Source: a virus
IMG/VR virus record: IMGVR_UViG_3300009149_000154
Location: 1 to 33,013 of that record
DNA: 33,013 nucleotides
Strand: one strand, 5' to 3'
Below, piece by piece: positions 16,628 to 25,598 of the stretch (positions within the stretch are counted from its first letter, which is position 1; every line of letters begins with the position of its first letter). The notes under the pieces are model-generated. The model saw only the letters and a list, made by a program, of their open reading frames with translations. It made no database searches and was not told where the DNA came from. The position numbers were made by a program, and so were the translations under genes.

Positions 16628-17656
16628 TTACCACGCGAACGTGGGAAGTCCTAGATTATACGCATAGACACACGCGTCTGTTTCCTGGATTACAAAGTCC
16701 AGCTTCCAGAACACAGTAATCAAAAACGTATCATCCTCTTGGCGGTATTTCCTGGCAGCTCTCATCCCATACTCAGTACAAACTGTCAAGTTCTTGGGAT
16801 TTGTCAAGAATACCGACGTTTTGTTTGATCCTTCCCCAATATCTGTGGGGATACCTGGGCAAATGATCTGAGGCACACCAAATGGAGGAACAGATCCTCT
16901 AGATGTCGCTGCTCTGTCACCCAGAGCAGTTGCAGGAACACCAGAATAGACATTACTCAATTGTGCCATCCAACTGATGTCAAGTATATCTGGCATCAGC
17001 CAGTTCAAAAGGGGATCAGAAGCCCACTTCCAGGGCATCAATGACCGTAGCTTCGGGAACATCCCCGCAGCAAATGTCTTACCTGCACAATCCAGAGAAT
17101 GTGCTGAGGCTTTGGCTTGCTTCATAAAGCCATCTCGGCCTCTAATCAGCTCAGCAGTGATTGTCCCATCATCAGTATACGTGGTATCTCCCTGCATTGC
17201 TGCCTGGGCAATATCATTCCCAATCTGGGTTGAGAATGCATCAAAGATGACCTTCTCAAAATTGGGTACCCCAGAGGCCTTGGCAGCTTGAATGTCCTCA
17301 TACGTGATAATCCAATCTGACCTAGCCTTTCTGCACGTGATTGGCACATGTGTCGTTGTAGGGACCACTGGCCTCAGTGTATTATCCCCTTCATCTACAA
17401 AGCGTGTTACAGGTGTCCCAAGACTAATCTTGGGAATCTGTGTTTGACCAACAGCTACTGCCCGCATCCTAATCTTGGTAAGCCACTGGTTCTGCGCTTT
17501 AACATTGTTAATCAAGGCATCCACCTGGACTGGAGACATAAAACCTCCTGCCCCTCCTGTTGCCAGGTCAGTAGTGGACATTACCCCTTCAGCTTTGGTA
17601 ATGCCTACCTTGTCAAATGCTCTTTCAAGAGCATTCAAAACACTCTGATCTATCAT
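16628..17656 (-). CDS. Major capsid protein (HK97-fold, Mu/PBSX-type)
   Basis: At 342 aa, following the protease gene and in the usual place, this is the capsid protein. Supporting segments include GGAGGFMSPVQVDALINNVKAQN, KIRMRAVAVGQTQIPKISLG, then a THVPITCRKARSDWIITYEDIQAA strand and helix, IGNDIAQAAMQGD, and the late region KNLTVCTEYGMRAARKYRQEDDTFL with the ending KLDFVIQETDACVYAYN, all typical of the N-arm, P-domain and E-loop organisation of this group. GGAGGGG precedes ATG 17656 by seven bases. The first 35 residues may be a cleaved delta-like region, which is inferred from the neighbouring protease. Confidence 0.88.
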   Translation of the reverse strand: MIDQSVLNALERAFDKVGITKAEGVMSTTDLATGGAGGFMSPVQVDALINNVKAQNQWLTKIRMRAVAVGQTQIPKISLGTPVTRFVDEGDNTLRPVVPTTTHVPITCRKARSDWIITYEDIQAAKASGVPNFEKVIFDAFSTQIGNDIAQAAMQGDTTYTDDGTITAELIRGRDGFMKQAKASAHSLDCAGKTFAAGMFPKLRSLMPWKWASDPLLNWLMPDILDISWMAQLSNVYSGVPATALGDRAATSRGSVPPFGVPQIICPGIPTDIGEGSNKTSVFLTNPKNLTVCTEYGMRAARKYRQEDDTFLITVFWKLDFVIQETDACVYAYNLGLPTFAW

Positions 17657-17671
17657 CTTGTTTTCCCCTCC

Positions 17672-19630
17672 TTACATCTTGGTAGAGAAATCAAAGGCTG
17701 TGCCAGCCATGACTCTATCGTCAGTCTTGACTACCTTGTCCTTCTCTTCCACGATAGTTTGAGAGTCTAGAGACTTCTTGACTCCCTTTAGGGCTTCGAG
17801 CCGATCCAGCCGTTTCTCTGACTGGTCTCGGTAATCGATAAACGCCTTGGCAGTCTTTGTCACTGCATCCTCGATGCCCGCAAGGGTATTAATGGCCGTA
17901 TCTAACTTATCATCAGATTTGGCCTCATCTTCTGGAGCACCTTTCTCCTTTGAAGCATCTTTGGTCTCAGACCCCTCCAACACCTTCATCAGGGCATCCA
18001 GCTTCTCCTGGAGAGGAGATACCTTGTCCGCAATGAGCTTGCTCACCACGTCCATGGTTAGCGGAGTAGCTACCTGATCCTCTGCTTTCGCCTCGTCTGT
18101 TTTTGTTTCAACCATACTTTCCTTTTCCTCCTTTTTAGCTGTTGCGCTATCAAGGACTGATGTGAGTCTCGCCACAACATCTTGTAGTTTGGTCAGATTT
18201 ATAGCTGACAGAACCTTGCCTGCCTTCTGAACCTGATCTAACCCTGACAGCATGTCGAGATCCAAAATCGTCATACAATGGGTCTTAAACTCATCAATGA
18301 TATCTCCAATGCGCTTCTTAGCAGGAGCCAATGGTTTCTCAGGCTCTCCTCCCGGCTCAGCTGCCATTCTCTCTTTAGCAAGGGTATCCCGAATGGAATA
18401 CACAAGTGTGCTGGATAGAACAGACAGAATGTCTGAAGCAATCCATGGGGCATCCATGCCTACCGCATCAGCGAATTCACCTTTCTCCTTCCGGAACCGA
18501 GACATCATCTTGCTAATCCAACTCCCTGCTGATGGACTATTAGTATCAGACTCGGTCCTTGGGATTCCAGACATTTTGGCCATTCCTGTCAAAATATCAG
18601 TTATCCCCTCTGTATTGTCTGTATCAAATACCTCATCTGGGAGATCAATCCCCAGAATCTTAGATGCCTTCTCAATGCCTGCCATCTCCTCTCTAAGGTG
18701 GAGATACGTAGATTCACTCTTGAACTCTGGAACAGGCTTGTCAAACTTTTTGTAATAACGGGCAAGATGGTCATGAGCTCCTTTACGATCCTCAGCTTTC
18801 CAACCTGTCAAACCACCCCGGCCTCCATTGACAATAGCCATTGCTGCGCTAACAGCATGCCAGAAGACTTTCAGAGATCCATCCACCAACTTGGCTATTG
18901 GCAAACTGTATCCAGCCTTGACTTCAGCATTGTCTGGATTCCAAAGGATATGAACCTTCTTGTATCTAGCCCAATCCGGAGGGTCTCCTAGAATTTCATT
19001 TCCATCTGCCGCTGAGAATGACCAAGAAGCTGCCTCATTGTCATTGAGAGGTAGGTTCTGGAATGGAACAACTGACTTCTCAATGGGTTCAGGAGCTTTC
19101 TCTACAGACTCAGAACTTTCCTTAAGAACCATATCATCCTCTCCACTTTTGTGTGTAGCCCATCCTCCCACAGAATACCCCAGTACTTCTCCATCAAGGA
19201 TAGCTTTCCAAATTTTTTCATTGGTAACCTTTGTAACCAGCCACCAACCTCCTACTATCCCAAATACCCCATCTGCATCTATGAAGGATTCGACCGGATA
19301 ACCAACTCCATCAAATACCTCATGCTCACTACCTGTTCCTGTCCCTTTTTGTGAACGAAAAGCCAAGCGATTGAGAAAGGAATGGGCAGCCTTTTCCACT
19401 TCCAGAACACTTATTATATCCCCTTGCTTGTCAGTTTCATCTGGAACTAGACAATAACCATAGACAATCTTGTGGACATCATCTACCTTCTGGACTTTAC
19501 CAAAGCAGGTAAAACCATGCTGGTCAGGTCCATCCAGGCTCTTTCTGACTCTTAAGAATTTGGCCTTCGGGACAGCCGGATTGGCACAGAGTGTGACTTC
19601 CTCAACATCTAAGTCTGTAAGTATGGCCAT
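17672..19630 (-). CDS. XkdF-like prohead protease fused to scaffold region
   Basis: The 652-aa protein has three parts. Residues about 1-165 match the XkdF/Peptidase_S78_2 type: EVTLCANPAVPKAKFLRVRKS, VYGYCLVPDETDKQGDIIS, then VEKAAHSFL, GYPVESFIDAD and ILDGEVLGYSVGG. Residues about 215-305 carry WARYKKVHILWNP, HAVSAAMAIVNGGRGG and AHDHLARYYKKF, a module seen in phage proteases. The remaining half is charged and coiled-coil-like (SPLQEKLDALMKVLEG, DAVTKTAKAFIDYRDQSEKRLDRL), as in a scaffold. The fusion is known in this phage type: protease matures the head after scaffold-directed assembly. It starts at ATG 19630 and ends 15 bases before the capsid start. Confidence 0.82.
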   Translation of the reverse strand: MAILTDLDVEEVTLCANPAVPKAKFLRVRKSLDGPDQHGFTCFGKVQKVDDVHKIVYGYCLVPDETDKQGDIISVLEVEKAAHSFLNRLAFRSQKGTGTGSEHEVFDGVGYPVESFIDADGVFGIVGGWWLVTKVTNEKIWKAILDGEVLGYSVGGWATHKSGEDDMVLKESSESVEKAPEPIEKSVVPFQNLPLNDNEAASWSFSAADGNEILGDPPDWARYKKVHILWNPDNAEVKAGYSLPIAKLVDGSLKVFWHAVSAAMAIVNGGRGGLTGWKAEDRKGAHDHLARYYKKFDKPVPEFKSESTYLHLREEMAGIEKASKILGIDLPDEVFDTDNTEGITDILTGMAKMSGIPRTESDTNSPSAGSWISKMMSRFRKEKGEFADAVGMDAPWIASDILSVLSSTLVYSIRDTLAKERMAAEPGGEPEKPLAPAKKRIGDIIDEFKTHCMTILDLDMLSGLDQVQKAGKVLSAINLTKLQDVVARLTSVLDSATAKKEEKESMVETKTDEAKAEDQVATPLTMDVVSKLIADKVSPLQEKLDALMKVLEGSETKDASKEKGAPEDEAKSDDKLDTAINTLAGIEDAVTKTAKAFIDYRDQSEKRLDRLEALKGVKKSLDSQTIVEEKDKVVKTDDRVMAGTAFDFSTKM

Positions 19631-19631
19631 T

Positions 19632-19742
19632 TTACCTACGTTTCTCCATTAGTTCAGAGGCTACTATTGCATCATACACTAATAGATACTCAGAATGGTA
19701 GAACTCTTGAAGGAAAATTGTATGGGTAGGATTAGAAGAGGA
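19632..19742 (-). other. In-frame extension after amber stop of head protein gene
   Basis: Directly after the TAG that ends the Mu F-like gene, the same frame stays open for 36 codons and closes with TAA one base before the protease start. The peptide looks protein-like (IFLQEFYHSEYLLVYDAIVA, then ELMEKRR). No ATG begins it; GTG (19679) and ATG (19649) are internal and lack clear ribosome sites. It may be read by stop-codon readthrough, be a remnant of a longer C-terminus, or be a gene with a rare start. No other gene here suggests TAG recoding. Confidence 0.4.
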
Positions 19743-20840
19743 CTAAAAGACTCTTGGGGTATGGCCTTTATGCTTGTAAATGTTGTCTTGGGAGACAAGC
19801 ATCTTCTCTTGTGGAAACGCCTTGGAAAATTTACTGGCTACCAAGACACACCTACAGTTTCCATGTATGGGGGGACAATTAACACCAATATCAGACAGAG
19901 AAGTAGATTCCAATTCTACTACCTCCATATTGGCCTTCTGTATTTTTTCAGTTGATTTCTTGTAAATTAGTCCTTTTCCTGTGAACTCATTATTCTTCAT
20001 CTCTGGGTACACCCAAGGACTAGAGTATTTGAGATCCTCTGGATCTTTCAGAGACATTTCCTTTTCTACATGCTTGAGAGCAGTTGATACACTCCACTCC
20101 TGTCCGTCCAAACTTCCACATATAGGACACGTTCTCTCATCTCCCATGGCAATCCATCTGTATGTTGTACAACCTGCTTCTGAAAATGACCTAAGAGTGG
20201 AAACAGTCCTGGCTCTAACCAACATAGAGGAGGCTTGCACATTCCAGTATGGATAATCAGGGTTAAAATAATGTCCAAGTTTGTCCTCTATATTCTGGGC
20301 CAGTTCCTTCCTGCCTAAACCAGATGCCTTGGCATCTTCTCCAATAGCTCTCATCTTCTCAACAACGAGAGCCTGCTTATCCTTGGAAAGAAATGTGTTC
20401 TTAAACCAAAACTGGCTATTTTCATGTAAATACTCAATAGCTCCTTCATCTTGGAGTGTAAAGCTTGACACTATCTTAAGCTTTTCTGACCACAATTGTT
20501 TGGTTCTGATGTAAACATTCTTTAAGTCCTTCTGAACCTTCTTCCAGTCTTTGGAGGACATAGACAAAGCTATTGTGCCAAATGCTTTTTCCACAACTTT
20601 AGTAATCTTAGGATTGGCTAGTAGATCTTCAGGAGACTTGGACTCCATAACCATTGAAATAAATGCAGCCAGTTCTTCATCCCCAACTTTAGAGGCAGCT
20701 CCATGTAAAATAGTAGCCACTTTGATTTCAATACTCTGTAAATCTTCATTAGACAAAGGGTTTATGGCCTTGGACAATAACCATTCTCCCCCTATGGAGA
20801 AAAGGAGGCCATCAATGTCTTTGAGGAGTTTTTGGCTCAT
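19743..20840 (-). CDS. Mu F-like (SPP1 gp7) minor head protein
   Basis: The 365-aa protein carries the phage Mu F/gp7 signature in its second half: SSMLVRARTVSTLRSFSEAG, then YRWIAMGDERTCPICGSLDG and the closing INCPP-like GVNCPPIHGNCRC. The Cys pairs CPIC and CPP-x4-CRC are conserved zinc or structural residues in the family. The N-terminal half is helical and variable. The gene follows the portal, with repeat element copy 2 in between. GAGGGAG lies five to six bases before ATG 20840. Such proteins enter the procapsid and are needed for infectious particles; some are ejected. The stop is TAG, followed by an open in-frame extension. Confidence 0.88.
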   Translation of the reverse strand: MSQKLLKDIDGLLFSIGGEWLLSKAINPLSNEDLQSIEIKVATILHGAASKVGDEELAAFISMVMESKSPEDLLANPKITKVVEKAFGTIALSMSSKDWKKVQKDLKNVYIRTKQLWSEKLKIVSSFTLQDEGAIEYLHENSQFWFKNTFLSKDKQALVVEKMRAIGEDAKASGLGRKELAQNIEDKLGHYFNPDYPYWNVQASSMLVRARTVSTLRSFSEAGCTTYRWIAMGDERTCPICGSLDGQEWSVSTALKHVEKEMSLKDPEDLKYSSPWVYPEMKNNEFTGKGLIYKKSTEKIQKANMEVVELESTSLSDIGVNCPPIHGNCRCVLVASKFSKAFPQEKMLVSQDNIYKHKGHTPRVF

Positions 20841-20854
20841 TCTACTCCCTCAAC

Positions 20855-20974
20855 CTATCTTCTAAAACTCTCTAGGATCAACGGAGAGGAGTTTTCTCTA
20901 TTATGGAGGGAAACTAAACAACTACCAAATAGAGAATTGAAACTCCTCCATAAGATATCAGGAGAAAAGGTCAT
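20855..20974 (-). CDS. Small ORF containing repeat element copy 2 (39 aa, uncertain gene)
   Basis: ATG 20974 lies one base after the portal stop, and the last portal codons AGG AGG form its ribosome site. It ends 14 bases before the Mu F-like gene. The peptide, including FNSLFGSCLVSLHNREN, is wholly made by the repeat element. Translation is plausible from context. The excess of amino-acid-changing differences from copy 1 (8 of 10) argues against a conserved protein function. Confidence 0.4.
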   Translation of the reverse strand: MTFSPDILWRSFNSLFGSCLVSLHNRENSSPLILESFRR

Positions 20975-20975
20975 T
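20864..20975 (-). repeat. Repeat element copy 2 (112 bp)
   Basis: It matches copy 1 (3002-3113) over 112 bp with 10 mismatches and no gaps. The invariant 19-mer GGGAAACTAAACAACTACC (plus strand) is shared by all three copies. The perfect hairpin of copy 1 is weaker here. It lies in the leader of the Mu F-like gene. Confidence 0.9.
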
Positions 20976-22496
20976 CTACCTCCTATTCTCCTCCATCTCG
21001 TCAAAGATCACCCGATCTCTCAATACTACAACACCTTGGAGCAAGGCGTCCATTATGCTTTCTCTCGATTTTCCCACATTGAAAACTTTTGGAAAGCTTT
21101 CAATAGTCTCCTCAGTAGAAATTCCATAGTAGTATTTTCTGGCCTCTTCGACAGACATAATCCCGGAAGCAACAACTACAGACGCGGCCTGACTTTTGAG
21201 TTGTTCTATCTGAGCTAGGGTCTTTTCGTCTTCATGGCTGCCAGGTATGAGTTCAAGATAATAAGTTGTAAAGCCCATTGCCTCAAAAAGTGGTTCCAAG
21301 GCTGTTATAAACATGCGTTGAAGGGGCCTTATTGTCTTCAAATTGAAATTAAGGCTCTGCTGTTGACTATTGGCCTTGATCGCCTGCTCCCATATTCCTG
21401 CCTCAGAAGGGGGAACTCTCATAACAGCACAAGTCTCTTCTCGTGTCTGCTTGCGATAGAGAATAAATGACCCTTCTTTCATCTCTACAGCAACTGGCTC
21501 AAAATGAGCCTCCATATCCCCTGGCAAAGGAAGGATCAGTGTCCTGTGAGCCTGTCCTTGAAGTTTCTCTTCAAAGAACTTACGTATAATCTTCTTAACT
21601 TCCTCTGTAACCTTACCACCAGATATTGTCACAATATACTGAGGAACAGCATTGTTCTCAAAGAATTGAAGGTTGAACTTGGCTGCTGCAAAGTCTCCCA
21701 TCATCGAATACCAAGCAGAAAGGATTGGAGGTATACCATAGAAATCATCAAGAGGTGAATAAGCCTTGAAATGAATCAAAGAACTCACAAAGTCATCCCC
21801 AGGTTCAGGAGGCTTATTGTAAACAGTTTCCCCTCCAGCATTCACATAGTTTATTGGATAAGGAAATGCCCGAAAATACCTCCTTTTGTTAGAATCCGCA
21901 GAGGATCTCTGAACATACTTCTCTCTCTTCTTCCCTACCCGTATTCTTGGAGAAGGAACATGATATACACCATCATAGCCCTTAGGTGACTCTGTAATCT
22001 CAAGAAAGGCATTCCCTGTCGTCTCAAAGTCCATAAGGGCTTGTTTGAGCTCCGGGATCAGAGGGGTGTTTCCTACCCCTCTGCCAGAGATAAAGTCATC
22101 AAAACGTTTCTTTTCTTTTGGATTTTCAGACATCCCCTCTCGTTTCTTGAGAAGATAGCCCAAATCAAAGGTGTTTGTGACTTTAGCATCTATACAACTT
22201 CTCACCCATGGATTTCTCAGAATAGAAAGAGCTAAGTCTTCCATTGGAAACGGGGGAGTTACAAACTCAGAATAGTCCATAGATGTGAATCCATCTGGCA
22301 AAAGAGCTTTACTCTTGCTCTTCTGCATTTTTGCCCTCTTTTCAAGATCTACTGGGAATGGTCCCGCTCGATCTGGATTATCTTGAACTTCTAAGTCACC
22401 AGACTTCTTAAGATCATCTAAACTCCTCAATCTCCCTGTTTCTGTAAGGAGAAAAGCCTCACTTAGAACAGGAGTATCTTCATTATTTGCCATCAT
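20976..22496 (-). CDS. Portal protein (PBSX/HK97 family)
   Basis: The 506-aa protein is the dodecameric DNA gateway. Typical segments: LALSILRNPWVRSCIDAKV, GNAFLEITESPKGYDGVYHV, SSLIHFKAYSPLDDFYGIPP followed by ILSAWYSMMGDFAAAKFNLQFF, and ENNAVPQYIVTISGGKVTEE, then MRVPPSEAGIWEQ. The order P-S-P-x-R (sugar-like strand), H-F-x-x-x-S-P-x-x-x-x-Y-G-I-P and F-F-x-N-x-A-x-P is characteristic of PBSX-type portals. The gene overlaps the heptose kinase gene by 14 bases; GAGG lies about six bases before ATG 22496, and a second ATG follows at once. It ends in AGGAGG TAG, which also serves as the ribosome site of the next small frame. Confidence 0.93.
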   Translation of the reverse strand: MMANNEDTPVLSEAFLLTETGRLRSLDDLKKSGDLEVQDNPDRAGPFPVDLEKRAKMQKSKSKALLPDGFTSMDYSEFVTPPFPMEDLALSILRNPWVRSCIDAKVTNTFDLGYLLKKREGMSENPKEKKRFDDFISGRGVGNTPLIPELKQALMDFETTGNAFLEITESPKGYDGVYHVPSPRIRVGKKREKYVQRSSADSNKRRYFRAFPYPINYVNAGGETVYNKPPEPGDDFVSSLIHFKAYSPLDDFYGIPPILSAWYSMMGDFAAAKFNLQFFENNAVPQYIVTISGGKVTEEVKKIIRKFFEEKLQGQAHRTLILPLPGDMEAHFEPVAVEMKEGSFILYRKQTREETCAVMRVPPSEAGIWEQAIKANSQQQSLNFNLKTIRPLQRMFITALEPLFEAMGFTTYYLELIPGSHEDEKTLAQIEQLKSQAASVVVASGIMSVEEARKYYYGISTEETIESFPKVFNVGKSRESIMDALLQGVVVLRDRVIFDEMEENRR

Positions 22497-23547
22497 CTTT
22501 GTCCTCTATTGCTATTTCTGACTGCTCGTCTGTTGTATCTGTATGTTCCTCGTCCTGCTCTACATCATCAAACATCTCTTCTTGGATTTCTCTTTGTAAC
22601 ATTTCCATATCTGGGGCACAAGCTCCTACCTTACTTACAACTTGAGATGCTGCCAAATTTGCTATCTTTGCCATCTTCTGGTCAGAATACCCCAAAGCTT
22701 CAGTAATACTTGCTGCTACTATCACAGCATCTCCAGCACCAGTGACATCCCAAACTGGATACCTTGCTTCCACAGGTTCCCAGTAAGATTTGCCTTCTCC
22801 TATAACATAGATACCCTTTTTACCACAAGTAACCAGGATAGTTCCGATCCCCAAATCCTTCCTATATTGGGACAAATGATCAAAGAGGACATTGTCTGAA
22901 GACTCAATGGGATCTATTCCCATCCCCATACAAGCCTCGTAATGATTTGGGGTTAGAAGGTCAACTCCTTGATAGTGTTCATACCACTTGTGCTTAGGAT
23001 CCACGGAGACAATTGTGTCTTGTTCTTTATCCTGAGAAAGAATGCCTTTGATAAGGTCTGGAGAAACCACTCCTTTCCCATAATCTTCAATTATCACAAT
23101 GTCTGGAGACATCTTCATCATAGAAGAGACATAAGCTACCAACCTAGAGGAGAGGTCGGCTCCTATCCAATCGGTTTGTTCCTCATCGATCCGGAGGAGC
23201 TGTCCTCGTTCCACCATAATCCGTGTTTTGACTGTGGTCCACCGTCCTGGAACAAAGAACAAGCCCTGAGTATGAATACCTTGAGCAGACAAGAGATTTT
23301 GGAGTATCCAACCTGCCTTGTCAACTCCTACTATACCAGCAACATGAACATCTGCACCAAAGGCTCTAGCAACAACAGCAACATTAGCTGCTCCTCCTGG
23401 TCTGTAACGAATGCTTTTGGCCTTAAATATGGGGACAGGTGCCTCCTGTGAGAGCCTTGTTGAAATCCCGTCCGAATATCTATCTAACATCACATCTCCA
23501 ACGACCAAGATTTTCAGATTCTTAGCTCTCTCTAAGAAATTCAGCAT
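22483..23547 (-). CDS. hldE-like: PfkB-family kinase, HldE/RfaE kinase-domain-like
   Basis: The 354-aa protein (start ATG 23547, GAGGAG seven bases upstream) matches the kinase domain of HldE, which makes heptose-1,7-bisphosphate from D-glycero-beta-D-manno-heptose-7-phosphate. Evidence: GDVMLDRYSDG (17-27), RLSQEAPVPIF (31-41), YRPGGAANVAVVARAFGADV (48-67), TTVKTRIMVERGQLLRIDEE (104-123), YGKG, DPKHKWYEHYQGVDLLTPNH and the catalytic WDVTGAGD (266-273). The C-terminal nucleotidyltransferase domain of bifunctional HldE is absent; an acidic tail of about 35 residues replaces it. It lies between terminase and portal, an unusual place. Other PfkB sugar substrates remain possible, but the RxSQEAPVP signature favours heptose-7-phosphate. 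Confidence 0.88.
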   Translation of the reverse strand: MLNFLERAKNLKILVVGDVMLDRYSDGISTRLSQEAPVPIFKAKSIRYRPGGAANVAVVARAFGADVHVAGIVGVDKAGWILQNLLSAQGIHTQGLFFVPGRWTTVKTRIMVERGQLLRIDEEQTDWIGADLSSRLVAYVSSMMKMSPDIVIIEDYGKGVVSPDLIKGILSQDKEQDTIVSVDPKHKWYEHYQGVDLLTPNHYEACMGMGIDPIESSDNVLFDHLSQYRKDLGIGTILVTCGKKGIYVIGEGKSYWEPVEARYPVWDVTGAGDAVIVAASITEALGYSDQKMAKIANLAASQVVSKVGACAPDMEMLQREIQEEMFDDVEQDEEHTDTTDEQSEIAIEDKDDGK

Positions 23548-23575
23548 GTCTTGTCTCCTCAATCCTCTTCCACTT

Positions 23576-25270
23576 TCATGTATATGCCTCTTCCATCACA
23601 TTTGACCTGTACCTATCAAAAACGTAGCATGCAAGGGCGGCACCAAAAACTCTGTCATCAAATCCTCCCACACTCGCCATAGGAGTTCCTTGATCATTAT
23701 ACTGAAATATGGTCATCTCGTTTACAAGAGGCCGAGATCGAATAGTAATTGCTTGTTCATCCTCCACAAGTCTCTTTAGAGCAGCTAGGATCAGAGGCCG
23801 CGTCTCTACATTCGTAGGAAGTCCGGGCCGCCTCGTCTTCCTCTTAGTTCTTCGTTCTCTGCTCACATGGAAATAGACATTGGGGTATAAAAGATGATGA
23901 AGCAGATTGTCAATAACCACGTGTCCATGATTGTTACGCTCAGGAACTATTAAGGCATCATTATAGTATTCAGCCGCTATCTTGAGAATCTTGGCATATA
24001 TGTGTGGAGCCAAAAAGCAATGAATCTCCCCAGCCTGAATCCCGGTCGTAGCATCCAGAATAAAAGCTGCTGATGGATGTCCCTCAGACAAACCCTCTGC
24101 AACATCACTCCCAATGATATAATCATGGCCAGGTATGGGCTCCCCATAGATGAGGATCACATTTTCCATACGTCGAATAGGATCACGAGTCTTGGGCAGA
24201 ACCTTGAACTGAACATGACTCAAATCAAAGTATGGCCTACTTGTGGTCAAGAAGCAATCTTTAGGATCTTCTGGATATTCTTGGCAAAAAGCCTCCTCTG
24301 CTGTTGATGCTCTAGCCCCAGACACAACTTCTGAGGATTTCATTGAGGCAATCTTCCATCTCCGCCATGCTATCTGGTCCAAAGACAATTTGTGAACATC
24401 TACAAGAGTCTTCTCATGGGTTGAAAGATTATTCCAAGTAGGGATCATAGAATCTCTCATCCTGATTGTCCCAAGACCAAGATGTCCCCGAGCTTGGGCT
24501 ATATCTATCTTGTAATTGGGATCCATCCACCAAGGATAAAATTGGAGAGAGTAAACTCCTCTGTCCCCTAGACAATCCATACAAAAGTCGTAGAACCAAC
24601 CTGATGCGCCATTAGGTGTTGACTCAATCATGACCCACCCATTCTGGGGAACAGCTTCAATCAGAGCCTTGAACAAATCAGCCTGGTGGGGAATGAATGC
24701 TGCTTCTGTAATGTGAAGATTGTTGATCGTGTAGGATCGGCCCAAAGAACTTGAACCATATCTCTGAGTCCCTATTGCTCTTTGACCTTTTTGACCAGAA
24801 AACACAACATATTTAGAACCAGTATGGGCAAAACGTATCTCATGCCTGTTAGCTATTTCCAGTGGAAGCTTTACCTCTGTGCGTAGATTGTCATAGTATC
24901 TGGATATAATCTCAAAAAAGTTTACAACTGTCCCATCGTCTTGAGCAACAGAAACAGTCGTTACCTCTGAGGCACAATAGGTTCTCAAGAAAGTAGCTGC
25001 CGTAATGATTGTAGAAAAGCCTCCCTGACGATACTTAAGCAGACCGTCCCGACCAGCAAGACTCCTCAGCAATTCCTTCTGGACTTCATAGAGAGTAAGA
25101 GGAACAATCTTAGGGCGTTTATCCCGGATAATCAGATTACTCTCAATAGCCTGAATCAGAAGGTTTGCTCGCTCGGTAGGATTACTTGTCTCAGGATAGA
25201 CAGAGTTGACAAGTTTCTCATACTCATCAACTTTGAATGTTGATTTTACTTTCTTGACTCTGTTCATCAT
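23576..25270 (-). CDS. Terminase large subunit
   Basis: This 564-aa protein is the DNA-packaging motor. It has an ATPase domain with KYRQGGFST (79-87, Walker A of the terminase type), LHITEAAF (185-192, Walker B with catalytic Glu) and the coupling motif IESTPNG (215-221). The RNase H-like nuclease has IIGSDVAEG (D389), VPERNNHG (E444) and GGFDDRVFGAALA (D538/D539), so the three acidic positions are present. The start at 25270 is one of two adjacent ATGs, with an AAGG-like motif upstream. No clear small subunit is visible; the 95-aa gene just upstream is the only candidate by position. It is preceded by the hypermodification cassette. Confidence 0.95.
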   Translation of the reverse strand: MMNRVKKVKSTFKVDEYEKLVNSVYPETSNPTERANLLIQAIESNLIIRDKRPKIVPLTLYEVQKELLRSLAGRDGLLKYRQGGFSTIITAATFLRTYCASEVTTVSVAQDDGTVVNFFEIISRYYDNLRTEVKLPLEIANRHEIRFAHTGSKYVVFSGQKGQRAIGTQRYGSSSLGRSYTINNLHITEAAFIPHQADLFKALIEAVPQNGWVMIESTPNGASGWFYDFCMDCLGDRGVYSLQFYPWWMDPNYKIDIAQARGHLGLGTIRMRDSMIPTWNNLSTHEKTLVDVHKLSLDQIAWRRWKIASMKSSEVVSGARASTAEEAFCQEYPEDPKDCFLTTSRPYFDLSHVQFKVLPKTRDPIRRMENVILIYGEPIPGHDYIIGSDVAEGLSEGHPSAAFILDATTGIQAGEIHCFLAPHIYAKILKIAAEYYNDALIVPERNNHGHVVIDNLLHHLLYPNVYFHVSRERRTKRKTRRPGLPTNVETRPLILAALKRLVEDEQAITIRSRPLVNEMTIFQYNDQGTPMASVGGFDDRVFGAALACYVFDRYRSNVMEEAYT

Positions 25271-25294
25271 GTCATAGAATAGATACCTTTGGGG

Positions 25295-25582
25295 TCAATG
25301 CACCAATTCTGGAAGAAGGACATCTTCTTCAGACAACATCTTTTCTATATCTTCTGTTCTAACTGCCATACAACCCCCACTAGTGACTATTGCTGCTCCT
25401 GGTCCTGCCGTCAAAAGGTATTGCCACAGATGCCTTCGTCGATCCTCTGTCCAACTTGCTAGCTGTACAGGAACGAGACCAAAATCCTCCCACATACTTG
25501 CCAGATTACAACCTCCCTGGTTTATAACAGCATTCATCATGTCAGTATACCTTTCTTGGGCTGTAGAATTGATAGTCTTCAT
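25295..25582 (-). CDS. Small protein upstream of terminase, unknown function
   Basis: The 95-aa protein is acidic at its end and has a helical pattern (TAQERYTDMMNAVINQGG, RRRHLWQYLLTAGPG). It ends 24 bases before the terminase start and begins 16 bases after the zinc-ribbon gene. By position it could be the terminase small subunit, but it is short and shows no evident helix-turn-helix, so I leave the function open. Confidence 0.65.
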   Translation of the reverse strand: MKTINSTAQERYTDMMNAVINQGGCNLASMWEDFGLVPVQLASWTEDRRRHLWQYLLTAGPGAAIVTSGGCMAVRTEDIEKMLSEEDVLLPELVH

Positions 25583-25598
25583 CTATTCTAGTCCTATC

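Noticed and set aside
19632-19745. Genome-wide TAG recoding
   Set aside because: Many genes here end properly at TAG (portal, tube-chaperone, small frames) directly before the next start, so TAG is a normal stop.
20864-20975. Promoter inside the repeat element (CATAAT with TTGGTA)
   Set aside because: The -35 and -10 matches in copy 2 are not kept in copies 1 and 3, although the rest is conserved.
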